Shown in pieces: positions 51,004-60,445 of a stretch of DNA of 64,000 bases; the first letter of the stretch is position 1, and each line of letters begins with the position of its first letter. Origin of the DNA: Candidatus Nitronauta litoralis (GTDB lineage Bacteria > Nitrospinota > Nitrospinia > Nitrospinales > Nitrospinaceae); NCBI GenBank assembly GCA_015698285.1, contig CP048685.1:496001-560000 (forward strand), written 5' to 3'. Position numbers and translations under genes: made by a program. The notes beneath the pieces are model-generated. The model was not told the origin of the DNA, did not search any database, and saw nothing but the letters and a program-made list of their open reading frames with translations.

Positions 51004-54000
51004 TTACAACAATTCAGGGTGTTTTTTAAGGTAAGACAAGGCGAATCCTATTTCTTTCCAACGGGAAAGGTGATTCCCGGCCCAGCCATATTCCCAATGT
51101 CTTCTCTCTCCAGTTTCAATCGCAATGCGGAACCAGCGGGCTGCCTTGTACCAATCACCTTTGGCTCTGGCCTTCCAGGCAATATAAAAAGCAGATTCCA
51201 ACCGCTTAACCGGGTCGTTGGCCTGTTTAAGCAAATCTTCCTCTGATATTTTCCCCAGCAGGTAGCGCCCCATCTGATTGCGTGTTGAGGAGGGATCATT
51301 TTTTCTGAAATATTGTTGGAGTTGCCGACGCTGCGCCACAGTTGGCCTGGAACTGAGGCTGGCTGCAGCGCGCAGGAGCCACACCTGAGGTTCCGGGTTG
51401 GGGGGAATCAGATCCCAGAGCATCGGGAATTTTTTCCGCTCAAAAAATATATTCGCGGAATGGATTCCATACCGGCCAGGGTCTCGTGATTTGAGCCATT
51501 TGTAAGCAGCGCGACTGCCCTTCCACGCTTTCAGAAAATCGTAGGCCTTCACTTCAAAAAACAGTTGCTGGCTTTTTTTCCCCTTCAATCTGGTCTGTAG
51601 TTTAAATGCCAGCCTGGAGAAGTTTCCCTTCTGCAGGGTTCCTGGAATATATCCAAGGTAGGAGGAAGGGATTCCACCGTTTAGCATGGATTCGAAGGCA
51701 GCAATCGCTTCTTCATCGGGCCTATCCTTGAATGTTTCGTAAAACCCCAGGGCAAGATCAGACCGCCAGTTTTCCATGGACAATCCACCCGGGAAACTTT
51801 GTATCTGCTGCAAGGCCTCGTTATATCTTTTCTGACTCCAGAGAAAATTGATCAGGTTCTGGGTTTGTTTGAAGGATCCCGGATAGCGTTTGATGGCATT
51901 CCTGAAAATGCTTTCCGCTTTCCCATGTTTCCCCAGTTTATCCATTATCTGCCCGGCCAGTCGCAGGGATTTCCCCTGATACCCGCGTACTACCTTGGAT
52001 ATTTCCTCATAAGCTTTGAGGTATTTTTTTTCTTTTAAAAACGATTCCGCCACAAAATTGTGCGCCGCTACTTTTTCCAGCCCAGGTACCTCAACATCTT
52101 TTTCGAGCCACTCCAGACAATGTCTGCGTGCTTCTTTAAAATATTTTTTTCTTATCAGAAATTTAACAAACGGCTGGCGAACGAGCCAGTTTTCCGGATC
52201 CTCTTTAACCAGTTTGCGGTACTCCCGAATCAGGGTACGGTCCTTTAAAGTTTTTATATCCTCCAGGAATCCCAGTATCCAGACGCGGGACTTCACAGAC
52301 CCCTTTCCTGAACGCAGCTTATTTAACAGGGTCTTGGAGTCGCCAATAAATTTCAGGTACCAGTATTCCTGATATGGGAAAAGTCCTGTTCCTGAATCGT
52401 ACATACTTCGGGCGAAATGTTCCGACATGGCTGGGTCCTGCAAATCTTCCAGAGCCAGCCACCGCATATGCTCCCGGTGAGGCACACGCGTGTCCAGCCG
52501 TGCCACCAGACGCTTCAGGACTCTAAGTTTTATCGGGCTGCCATAGGGGATGAACGGCCTTGCCTCTTCATAAGCCTTATGGACAGGTTCACCCTGAAAT
52601 AGAGGCATTCCTTCCACCATTTGCAGAACCTGCATGGGTTGGACGGTCCGTTTTGTGGTTTGGATCCAAAAGGAAAACCACTGATGGAAATTCGCTCCCA
52701 GTCGAATATCTCCGGAATCGTCAGTGGCAGAGGTCCCTGTATCCAGTAAAAACTGCTCCGCATCCTGAAGAGATGAAAAACGGTCCAGGTATTGCCGCCC
52801 ATTGGTATACAAGGAAGAGTAAAAGAGTCCTCGAAAAAAACTCTGGTAGGTTCCGGAATCGAGGAATGGCCCTGTATACAGGTCATCCAGCTCCGAAAGA
52901 TCCGATTCCAATTCATCGACCTCAAGGGCTTCATCCGACATTTCCTGGAGGGAGCTAAAAAGCTGGGCTGTTTGACTTAGTGAAAGGATTTCCCCAAAAA
53001 ATTCACCCAACGCACTTCTGGAAGGAGCACCTTCCAGTTCGAGTTTTAGCGCTTCAAAAATCAGTTGACGAACGTTGCGCGCGTAATAGTTGTTATCCGA
53101 AAAACTATCGAGAATGAGACCCGTCTTGAACAGAGCAAGCGTATCTTCAAACTCCTGGGGGAAACCTTCGTCGTACCATTGCTCCCAAGTAGAATTATCC
53201 CTGGATTTTGCCAGGCGCAACAGGTAAAGAAAACGCGTTTCCCAATCACTTGTTTGCTTTACCGCCAGGGCCTTTAACGCAATTGTATCCTGAAGAACGT
53301 ACTGGCGCAGCGGATCGGAAATTTTTAATTGTCGGACCAGCTTCCGGGCATGGGTGGTGTAGCCCATCTCTTCAGCGAGCCGGGCTTCTTCTTTAACAAG
53401 CGTTTCACCCGAGAGCGCTTGCGCAGCAGCCAGAACAGCAAGAGCCTGCGCAGGAACATCATCGGCCACTTCCAAGGTATCGAGGCCATTAAATGCCAGG
53501 ATTGAAAGTGCCTTTGCAGAAGGAACCAAAAGGTCCAGCCGTCGGGTACCTTCATTTACAAGAGAGTCGATTTCCCTGAGATGGTGCGCCAGAGCTTTAG
53601 GCTGGAAACTTTCCAGTGCCTGTGTGGATTTAAGTTTAAAACCGGAATCCAAGGCCGTTCCATTTCTAATAAATGTCGAATACTTGTCACTCAACAACTG
53701 TGCATTGTTTCTCAGGAATTTAAGGATGTCCGGGAAATCAGGAATTTCCGGAATTGTTCCGGCGACCTCTCCATTAAGCAAAAGGACCCAGTTTCCATTT
53801 TGGAACCTGGCATCAACTTTCCCCAAACTTCCTGTTAACAGGTGCACCAGTTTTTCTACCGCCAGAAGGAAACGCTTGTCGGGTCTCAACCGATAATTAG
53901 CGGCAATGGCTTCTTCCATTTCCAGAGGAGGTGCGGATACCACCCCTGGAGTCAAATCAAGTTGCGCTTTTTTAAACGTCTGCTCGGGGGGTCCAAAAAA

Positions 54001-54135
54001 CAGATCAGGATGTTTTCCAAAAGCATAGCCAGCAACGCCCATCAACATAAAGGTCAATATGAGAACCCTGTATTTATTTTCTGGCTGATTTTCCTGTCCG
54101 TGTGGGTTTTCTTTTGCCCTGTTCTGTTTTGGCAT
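51004..54135 (-). CDS. Large membrane-anchored TPR-type protein
   Basis: 1043 residues from ATG 54135 (AAAGGGGG box). A membrane helix (YRVLILTFMLMGVAGYAFG) lies near residue 25, followed by helical repeats; clear TPR-like units sit around residues 640-800 (ENWLVRQPFVKFLIRKKYFKEARRHCLEWL; NFVAESFLKEKKYLKAYEEI; KAESIFRNAIKRYPGSFKQTQNLINFLWSQKRYNEALQQI). The C-terminal DWYKAARWFRIAIETG is another. The N-terminal half is helical but not recognisable. No catalytic motif. It probably organises an envelope complex facing the periplasm. Confidence 0.8.
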   Translation of the reverse strand: MPKQNRAKENPHGQENQPENKYRVLILTFMLMGVAGYAFGKHPDLFFGPPEQTFKKAQLDLTPGVVSAPPLEMEEAIAANYRLRPDKRFLLAVEKLVHLLTGSLGKVDARFQNGNWVLLLNGEVAGTIPEIPDFPDILKFLRNNAQLLSDKYSTFIRNGTALDSGFKLKSTQALESFQPKALAHHLREIDSLVNEGTRRLDLLVPSAKALSILAFNGLDTLEVADDVPAQALAVLAAAQALSGETLVKEEARLAEEMGYTTHARKLVRQLKISDPLRQYVLQDTIALKALAVKQTSDWETRFLYLLRLAKSRDNSTWEQWYDEGFPQEFEDTLALFKTGLILDSFSDNNYYARNVRQLIFEALKLELEGAPSRSALGEFFGEILSLSQTAQLFSSLQEMSDEALEVDELESDLSELDDLYTGPFLDSGTYQSFFRGLFYSSLYTNGRQYLDRFSSLQDAEQFLLDTGTSATDDSGDIRLGANFHQWFSFWIQTTKRTVQPMQVLQMVEGMPLFQGEPVHKAYEEARPFIPYGSPIKLRVLKRLVARLDTRVPHREHMRWLALEDLQDPAMSEHFARSMYDSGTGLFPYQEYWYLKFIGDSKTLLNKLRSGKGSVKSRVWILGFLEDIKTLKDRTLIREYRKLVKEDPENWLVRQPFVKFLIRKKYFKEARRHCLEWLEKDVEVPGLEKVAAHNFVAESFLKEKKYLKAYEEISKVVRGYQGKSLRLAGQIMDKLGKHGKAESIFRNAIKRYPGSFKQTQNLINFLWSQKRYNEALQQIQSFPGGLSMENWRSDLALGFYETFKDRPDEEAIAAFESMLNGGIPSSYLGYIPGTLQKGNFSRLAFKLQTRLKGKKSQQLFFEVKAYDFLKAWKGSRAAYKWLKSRDPGRYGIHSANIFFERKKFPMLWDLIPPNPEPQVWLLRAAASLSSRPTVAQRRQLQQYFRKNDPSSTRNQMGRYLLGKISEEDLLKQANDPVKRLESAFYIAWKARAKGDWYKAARWFRIAIETGERRHWEYGWAGNHLSRWKEIGFALSYLKKHPELL

Positions 54136-54326
54136 AAAGCTAGCCCCCTTTAAGTTCACCATATCCTGGATAATAAAAATATCAGGGCTTAAATTTCGAC
54201 TACTTACCGTTCATTTTTAAATCAAAATCATCATCAGCATCATCAATTGAAAATATCGGTCTTCTCTAAAACCAATCCATCAATATACATTGGTTATCCG
54301 AAACCACCAGAAAAATCCGGTATTAA

Positions 54327-54623
54327 TTAACCAGCCAGGTCGCTTTAAAAGTAAGCAGACAGGATTTGGGTTGAACTAAAATAGAAATTGAAGATACTGA
54401 AATTGGTATTCAGAAAAACAGAATTCCTACTATTTTCGATGCACCTGGCCAAAATTTTGATGAAACCGAATTGAATAGAGAAGCTGCGGGGCTTGGGTTA
54501 CCCACAACCAAATGCCTGACTAATATGCTCGGGGGGACCATTCAGGTGACCAGTAAGTTTGGAAAAGGCAGCACATTTTCTGTAGAATTTCCTACGGGTG
54601 AAGGAGAATCCGCCACATCCTGA
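54327..54623 (+). pseudogene. C-terminal relic of a sensor histidine kinase
   Basis: One frame gives SQVALKVSRQDLG, an in-frame TGA at 54372, then KIEIEDTEIGI (N/G1 box, normally DTGIGI), IPTIFDAPGQ (F box), AAGLGLPTTKCLTNMLGG (G2 box) and FGKGSTFSVEFP, ending at TGA 54621. This is the last third of a HATPase_c domain. The kinase core, H box and sensor are gone, and key residues are altered. It occupies most of the 870-base gap before the NuoF-like gene. Confidence 0.75.
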
Positions 54624-55006
54624 AAAAATCCTATAAGTCCTGTTTTTATATTGTATTAAATGTGTGCCCTTCACCCCCCATACCCCACCCGGATACACTC
54701 CCGAAACAATAAAAATGCCGGAAAAATTCAAAGTCCCGGAACATTTCATGCGCCATATACTGGCTGCTTTTGGGGATTGACTCCGGCCGTAAAACGAACA
54801 CAAATTAAAGAAAAGGAAGTAAAATGCCCCCAGATAATTCCCTCAATTGACAAAATCTCCGGAACCTCCTAAAATTCCCCAAAATACCTTTGATTTTCTT
54901 CTCAAAAGAGTGTGAAATAAGGCTTTCCGGACTTTTTTCCGGATAAAGAGAATATTAGACAGCTACCCCGTTACCAGGGGAAGTTTTCATTATAAGCGGA
55001 GGAAAC

Positions 55007-56830
55007 ATGGAAGCGGTTGAAGAACAATCTGCGCAAACGGAAGAACAAAAAGGCACCATTAAGGTCACTGTTTGCCTGAGCCTTTCCGGCCTGGCCGAGG
55101 GAGGCATGGAGGTGTACAAGGAATTTGAAAAGCAGATTGAAGAAAACGCTGCCACTGCAGAGTTGCAGGAACGAGGTGGATGTTCTCTAGGCCAGGTTGG
55201 CTGTCGCGGATATTGCAGTAAAGACGTCCTGGTCGATGTCTACGTCCCGGGTCAGGACCGGGTGACTTACGAACGGGTCAAACCTGAAAGTGTCGCCCAG
55301 ATCATGAAGGACCATATAATCGGCGGCAAACCTTTCAACCGTCTCGCAGCCAAAGCCGACTACTACGAAACCTTGAAGAAACAAACCCGTGCCGCCTTCG
55401 CAAACGGGGGGAATGTCGACCCCGAAAAAATTGAAGATTACATTGAAGTCGGGGGCTATGAAGCGTTACGAAAAGTTCTCACCACCATGCAGCCCAGGGA
55501 AGTGATCGAAGAGGTCAAGAAATCGGGTCTTCGCGGTAAGGGCGGCGGAGGATTCTATACAGGACAGAAATGGGAAAAATGCGCGAATCAGGAGTCTGAA
55601 AGAAAATTCATCGTTGTAAATGGTGACGAAGGCAATCCTGCATCCTACATGGACCGCTCCATCATGGAAGGGTGCCCGCATCAGGTTATCGAAGGCATGA
55701 TGATCGGCGCTTTTGCCATTGGCGGAACCGATGGGATCATCTATACCCGGTCCGATTACTCTATCGCTGTCCACAGACTGAACAAGGCTCTGGCCGACCT
55801 CAGGGAAAAAGGCTGGCTCGGTGAAAACATCATGGGCACCGGCTTTAATTTCGACATTTATGTTCACGAGGGTATGGAAGCCTTTATCGGTGGGGAATCC
55901 ACCGCGTTATTGTCTTCCATTGAAGGCAAGCGGCCTTTCCCAAAAGCACAGCCACCGCACTCGGTTGAAAAAGGATTGTGGGGCAACCCAACCAACCTGA
56001 ACAACGCCGAGACCTGGGCCACCGTTCCAAAAATAATCGTCAATGGTGCCGACTGGTACACCAGCATGGGTCCGGAAAACGCTCCGGGTTGTAAAAGCTG
56101 GGCGATTGCCGGGAATATCAAATACAACGGCATCATGGAACTCGACATGAACACCACGCTCGGTGAAATAGTCGACGATTACTGCGGCGGTATCCTCAAA
56201 AAGAAAAAACTGAAAGTCATGCACGTCGGTGGTGTTACCGGTGGACTGCTGTCCGAAGAATGCAAGGATGTCAAAACCGACTACGAAAGTCTAAAGGAAG
56301 CGGGAGCCCTGATGGGGCAGGCCAGTTTCGCAGCTTACGATCAATCCGCTTGCGTCATTGACTTGTGCCGCTTTTCAATCGGTTTCAACGAATCCGAGAC
56401 CTGCGGCAAGTGCACTCCCTGCCGCATCGGAATGACACTGATCCGCAACATCCTCGACGATATCGCGGAAGGGCGCGGCAAGCTGGAACATCTCGATAAA
56501 CTGGAAGCCATGTGCCACGAAATCAAAGTGACTTCCCTGTGCGGGCTGGGAGAAACAGCACCCAACATGGTCCTCACCGGTATTCGCTACTTCCGGGAAG
56601 AATTTGAGCGGCACATCGTCGATCAAATCTGCGATGCTGCGAAATGCACCGGACTCTACCGATACGTGGTCAAAGAAGAGGACTGTGTTGCCTGCGGGGC
56701 TTGTATCAAACCTTGTCCCACAGGTGCTATCACCGGAGGCACCAAGAAAGTTGCGGCCCATATTGACATGGATCTTTGCATCAACTGCAACGCGTGCTAC
56801 CAGGCCTGTAACTTCCTCGCGATCCAGTAA
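55007..56830 (+). CDS. NuoF/HydB-type NADH- and FMN-binding iron-sulfur flavoprotein
   Basis: 607 residues; GGAGG box before the ATG. An N-terminal thioredoxin-like ferredoxin domain (TVCLSLSGLAEGG, GCSLGQVGCRGYC) is followed by the 51-kDa fold: GLRGKGGGGFYTGQKWE and VVNGDEGNPASYMDRSI (FMN/NADH sites), GGESTALLSSIEGKRPFP, and the 4Fe-4S ligand block ESETCGKCTPCRIGM with a later Cys in VTSLCGLG. A C-terminal two-cluster ferredoxin domain (CVACGACIKPCPTGAI; CINCNACYQACN) completes it. This is the form found with NAD-linked hydrogenases and formate dehydrogenases rather than plain complex I. No catalytic partner adjoins it. Confidence 0.92.
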   Translation: MEAVEEQSAQTEEQKGTIKVTVCLSLSGLAEGGMEVYKEFEKQIEENAATAELQERGGCSLGQVGCRGYCSKDVLVDVYVPGQDRVTYERVKPESVAQIMKDHIIGGKPFNRLAAKADYYETLKKQTRAAFANGGNVDPEKIEDYIEVGGYEALRKVLTTMQPREVIEEVKKSGLRGKGGGGFYTGQKWEKCANQESERKFIVVNGDEGNPASYMDRSIMEGCPHQVIEGMMIGAFAIGGTDGIIYTRSDYSIAVHRLNKALADLREKGWLGENIMGTGFNFDIYVHEGMEAFIGGESTALLSSIEGKRPFPKAQPPHSVEKGLWGNPTNLNNAETWATVPKIIVNGADWYTSMGPENAPGCKSWAIAGNIKYNGIMELDMNTTLGEIVDDYCGGILKKKKLKVMHVGGVTGGLLSEECKDVKTDYESLKEAGALMGQASFAAYDQSACVIDLCRFSIGFNESETCGKCTPCRIGMTLIRNILDDIAEGRGKLEHLDKLEAMCHEIKVTSLCGLGETAPNMVLTGIRYFREEFERHIVDQICDAAKCTGLYRYVVKEEDCVACGACIKPCPTGAITGGTKKVAAHIDMDLCINCNACYQACNFLAIQ

Positions 56831-56853
56831 CAAATTAAAAGTTTTTCATAATC

Positions 56854-56890
56854 GTCCACAGGGCCTCCCGCCCTGTGGACATTTTTTTTG
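56854..56890 (+). terminator. Intrinsic terminator after the NuoF-like gene
   Basis: Perfect GTCCACAGGGC / GCCCTGTGGAC stem, five-base loop, followed by eight T. It starts 24 bases after the stop codon. Confidence 0.95.
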
Positions 56891-56951
56891 CCTGCGGTAA
56901 ACTGGGAACTACGAATTTGAAACAGAAAAAAGAAACCTTTCGGAGATCGCT

Positions 56952-57521
56952 ATGCATCGCATTAAATTCCTGCCCTTAGCCCTTCTGGTCCTTTTCCTGT
57001 CAGCCCTTCCGGCTCATGCAGGAGATCAGACCATTGCTAAAACTGGAGATAAGGCCTGGGATGCTTTCATTCAGCTGCAAACAGACTGGACGCGCCAACT
57101 GCGCGACCTGGTCCTGAAAGAGCGGAAAAAATTTAAAGGCATCGCCGACCTCAGTTATCAATGGAGACTGGCGGAGATGAAACTCGACACGCTGAAGTTT
57201 TTATATCTTAAAAAACACCGTGCAGACACAATCGAGCGTGACAAGGGACTGCCAGCATTCGTAACCCTGGAATGGTTTCCCGAGTTTTCTGAAAAACTGG
57301 AAAAATCAGATCCCGTTTTCCACAAGCAGGAGGTGCTTGCTGCCAGCCTGAAGAAAAAGGTCGAGGAGCACGAAAACTGGGAAGGGCTTCAGGAGTATCT
57401 GAAGGAAATCCAGAAGAGCAAAGCTCATAAAAAAAGATTCGACGATTTTCTCAGCGAAATGAATACAGTCCAAAAAATCCTCGCTAAATCAGCCGCAGAC
57501 GAAATACGGACTCACCATTAA
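56952..57521 (+). CDS. Secreted helical protein of unknown function
   Basis: 189 residues with a signal peptide (FLPLALLVLFLSALPAHA) and a Lys/Glu-rich helical mature part (WTRQLRDLVLKERKKFKGIADL, QWRLAEMKLDTLKFLYLKKH, LKEIQKSKAHKKRFDDFL). GGAG ribosome binding site. Probably a periplasmic coiled protein. It is followed on the same strand by a membrane-anchored gene. Confidence 0.72.
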   Translation: MHRIKFLPLALLVLFLSALPAHAGDQTIAKTGDKAWDAFIQLQTDWTRQLRDLVLKERKKFKGIADLSYQWRLAEMKLDTLKFLYLKKHRADTIERDKGLPAFVTLEWFPEFSEKLEKSDPVFHKQEVLAASLKKKVEEHENWEGLQEYLKEIQKSKAHKKRFDDFLSEMNTVQKILAKSAADEIRTHH

Positions 57522-57613
57522 ATTTCAGTAGATCGTTTGAATTTCCCCACAGTTTCCTTTAGTCCTGAAGTTGTAGCGCGGCTCTCTTTTTCAAAGGTAG
57601 GGTGAAAACGGTG

Positions 57614-58015
57614 ATGGGGTCCATCAAATCCAAACGGGTGCGATTCATCATTGGATGTGTAGTGGTATTCGCCATTGCAGCCTACAACAACACTGAATTT
57701 GCCCAACGCAATCAGATTCACTATGGCTCCCTGCAACTTGGAAAAACGGTGAGCTTTGAAGCCTCCACAACAGGCGAACGTATCGCCATTGCGCTGAAAA
57801 CAAAAACCCCTCAGGATTTGATGTACACCGTTACCGGTCCCGATGGAAAAGAGATCATTGCCCGGGCTGACACAGTCAAATCGAAACACCGTGGATTTTT
57901 CTTCCGGGTCCAACAACCTGGCACTCATACCCTGAAAGCAGATTATGATTGCAGCAACTGCTCCCCCGGAATTGGTTTCACCACTGTGGACATCCATAAA
58001 TCCCAAACCGGCTAA
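57614..58015 (+). CDS. Membrane-anchored beta-rich protein of unknown function
   Basis: 133 residues from ATG 57614 (a GTG at 57602 is also possible). One N-terminal membrane helix (VRFIIGCVVVFAIAAY) is followed by a beta-sandwich-like part: YGSLQLGKTVSFEASTTGERI, DLMYTVTGPDGKEII, HRGFFFRVQQPGTHTLKADY. The final CSNCSPG holds a Cys pair. This pattern matches periplasmic GOLD- or PKD-like small domains. A large frame on the opposite strand (57518-58045) has no comparable protein character. Confidence 0.65.
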   Translation: MGSIKSKRVRFIIGCVVVFAIAAYNNTEFAQRNQIHYGSLQLGKTVSFEASTTGERIAIALKTKTPQDLMYTVTGPDGKEIIARADTVKSKHRGFFFRVQQPGTHTLKADYDCSNCSPGIGFTTVDIHKSQTG

Positions 58016-58084
58016 TTCATGCATGCCAAAAACCAGTCCGGGCAATAAGCCGTTTTATATTTTTGGAAAACTTACGCAGAAGGT

Positions 58085-59557
58085 TTAAGCCTGGAGTTCT
58101 TTGAGGCGGGTGAAACGAGGGGATTCCTGAAACAGGATATAGGAATTGGCGCTGTGGCGATTGCGTCTCAAATCCAGCACCTTCAAAGCAGGTAAGCCTT
58201 CTGCCTCGCTGAACGCCTGGTAGCCAAGCACACCAATATTATTTTTTGAAAGACGCAACTCCTCAAGTTTACCAAGCTGCCTGGACGATGACAGGGCTTT
58301 AAAACCCAGATCCTGGGTCCAGGTGCTCCACATCAGAAGTGTTTTTAATCCCGAAAAGGTTTCGCAGTTTGCAAGGACCTTACCAGCTTCATCACCGAGA
58401 TCGTTTCCACTGATATTGAGGGTTTCCAGGTTTTTCAAAGAGGATAACGCCAGCGCTTTCAACCCTGAGATTTTTATCCCGCAGCCCTCGACATTGAGGG
58501 ACTTAAGCCCTGGGAAGGTGGGCGCTTCGCACAATGCCACCATACCTTTGTCCTTAAATGCATTGTCCATCAGGTTGAGGGCTTCCAGATTTTTCAGGTG
58601 AGGCGAGGCTGCGATTTCTGCAAGCCCGGTATGATCAAAAAAATTATTGCGCAGGGAAAGTGACTTCACACCTTGCAAGGCTTCCGATCTGGCCAATGCA
58701 CGTAATCCGCCATTCTCCAGCTTCTGTCCATTTAAATTTAAATGACCATCCTTTAGATGCGTTTTCACAAGTTGGCGGATGCGCAGATCCATCAACAGAC
58801 GTTCGCCTTCACCGTTGTACTGGTTATCATACATATAAAGGTGACGAATGTTTGTGAGGTTTTTTGAGGCCGCGAGCGCTTTTGCTCCAGCGTCGCCAAT
58901 CCAGTTGCGATCGAGCAACAAGTGATTGAGTCGTTTGAAGGGCGATGCCGCCAGCGCCTGCACCCCGGCATCTTCAATATAGTTCCAGCCCAGGTTGAGG
59001 TGTTCCAGAGGAATGAACGCTCCGGTCTGCACCCAGTCGCTCAAACTTTCATTACGTATTTTATTGCGACGCAGGTTGAGCCAGCGCAGATTGGGGTTGG
59101 CAGGACCGTCTGGAAATTTTGTAAGCCTTTTGAAACCCAGCCGGTTCAACTCGAGCTCAAGATATGCCAGACTGGTCAGGTTTGAGGACTTGATCAATTC
59201 AAGCGCACCGGCATCCCCTACCCGGTTATTGGTCAGGTTGATGAGCTGCAAGGCACCCAGGTTTTCCGATTGCGCTATTACTTGCGCGCCCTCGTTGCCT
59301 ATCTGGTTGGTATCGATTTGAAGATGAGTGAGGCCGGAAAGTGACGGGCATTCGGCCAGCGCACGCGCCCCGATATCGGTAATACCGTTCCAGCCCAGGT
59401 TGAGCAGGCGCACGTGCGACAAATCACAAAAGCGGGTCAGGAGCACAACACCTGCATCTCCCATCCGCTCGTATCTCAAATCAAGCGTCGCGTCCTTTTC
59501 AGCTACAGCATCACGCAGGCGGCGGACGAGACGGGCGTCTGGGGTATCGTGTTCCAT
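58085..59557 (-). CDS. Leucine-rich-repeat protein (RNase-inhibitor type)
   Basis: 490 residues with no signal. Nearly the whole length is LRR units of about 25 residues with the LxxLxLxxNxIGDxGAxALA pattern of the ribonuclease-inhibitor class (VRLLNLGWNGITDIGARALAE, LTHLQIDTNQIGNEGAQVIAQ and so on, about 14 repeats). An N-terminal header (ARLVRRLRDAVAEKDATLDLRYER) mirrors that of the neighbouring gene. The ATG lies 47 bases inside the upstream LRR gene, with an AAGGA box, indicating coupled translation. Likely a protein-binding scaffold; partner unknown. Confidence 0.85.
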   Translation of the reverse strand: MEHDTPDARLVRRLRDAVAEKDATLDLRYERMGDAGVVLLTRFCDLSHVRLLNLGWNGITDIGARALAECPSLSGLTHLQIDTNQIGNEGAQVIAQSENLGALQLINLTNNRVGDAGALELIKSSNLTSLAYLELELNRLGFKRLTKFPDGPANPNLRWLNLRRNKIRNESLSDWVQTGAFIPLEHLNLGWNYIEDAGVQALAASPFKRLNHLLLDRNWIGDAGAKALAASKNLTNIRHLYMYDNQYNGEGERLLMDLRIRQLVKTHLKDGHLNLNGQKLENGGLRALARSEALQGVKSLSLRNNFFDHTGLAEIAASPHLKNLEALNLMDNAFKDKGMVALCEAPTFPGLKSLNVEGCGIKISGLKALALSSLKNLETLNISGNDLGDEAGKVLANCETFSGLKTLLMWSTWTQDLGFKALSSSRQLGKLEELRLSKNNIGVLGYQAFSEAEGLPALKVLDLRRNRHSANSYILFQESPRFTRLKELQA

Positions 59558-60239
59558 GCGGTTCCTTATCTTCCGGCGGCGCAGCGTCGGATTTAAACAC
59601 GCGCAGGTTTTTTATCTTGCGCGCAGCAAACATGCGATCGTAAACATCCGGTTCAAACCGGTTGTAGGTCACGTGCAATTCTTTTAGGTTGCGGAGTCGT
59701 TTGGTTTCCGCCAATGCGAGCAAACCTTCTGCTCCAATTCCGTTAGCATCCAGATGAAGTATCTTGAGATTATCGAATACATCGGATTCAGCAAGAGCCA
59801 TTGCACCTGCATCTCCGATAGAGTTGAAGGAAAGGTCAAGCGACTCGAGGTTTTCCAACCCTTCCGCGCCTGCAAGAAATTCGGCCCCCTCCGGCCCCAC
59901 CTTATTGCTCCACAACACCAGTTTTTTCAACTTGCCCAGTTTCGATGAATCCGCCAGATACTCCATGCCTTCGCTGTGCAAACGGTTGTCGTGGAGCCAC
60001 AATTCCTTAAGCTCCTGAAACATATCCGAATCCGCCATCTCTTCCAGATGGGAGTCCTTCAGCCAGCAATTGTTAAGATGAAGGTATTCAACACCCGGTA
60101 CGGCGAGATTCTCGGCGAGGTCTATAGCCACCTCGAGAGTGATACGGCGATTGGAAAAATCGAGTGTCTTTTTGTCTTTGCTGAGACCCTTCTTGATCCA
60201 TCGACGGATCCAGTTCAGGTCATCGGTCTGTTTTGGCAT
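59511..60239 (-). CDS. Leucine-rich-repeat protein, paired with the next gene
   Basis: 242 residues from ATG 60239, chosen because the header LNWIRRWIKKGLSKDKKTLDF begins there; a GTG at 60314 behind AAGGGG is an alternative. Six or seven LRR units of the RNase-inhibitor class follow (LKELWLHDNRLHSEGMEYLAD, LKKLVLWSNKVGPEGAEFLAG and so on). The tail is Pro/Arg-rich (TRYPRRPSRPPP) and overlaps the start of the 490-residue LRR gene. The two are paralogues of different length. Confidence 0.83.
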   Translation of the reverse strand: MPKQTDDLNWIRRWIKKGLSKDKKTLDFSNRRITLEVAIDLAENLAVPGVEYLHLNNCWLKDSHLEEMADSDMFQELKELWLHDNRLHSEGMEYLADSSKLGKLKKLVLWSNKVGPEGAEFLAGAEGLENLESLDLSFNSIGDAGAMALAESDVFDNLKILHLDANGIGAEGLLALAETKRLRNLKELHVTYNRFEPDVYDRMFAARKIKNLRVFKSDAAPPEDKEPHGTRYPRRPSRPPPA

Positions 60240-60445
60240 AAAAGTTTGGGGGCAACCCCTGAGCGTCTTAATGGATTCAATATTTTTATCCGGGCAGCCG
60301 AATTTTACAAGCACATCCCCTTATGAAACAAGGGCGACTCGTTTTCCGACCATCTCGGCACAAGAGGCTAATTGTATCGGGTCAGGCTGAAATGTAAAGC
60401 AGAATCCCCGATTGAACAGCACTCGGGGAATGCTAATATAACGGA

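Noticed and set aside
57518-58045. 175-residue minus-strand frame opposite the membrane-anchored gene at 57614
   Set aside because: No signal, no family and less protein-like than the plus-strand gene, which has a membrane helix and regular strands.
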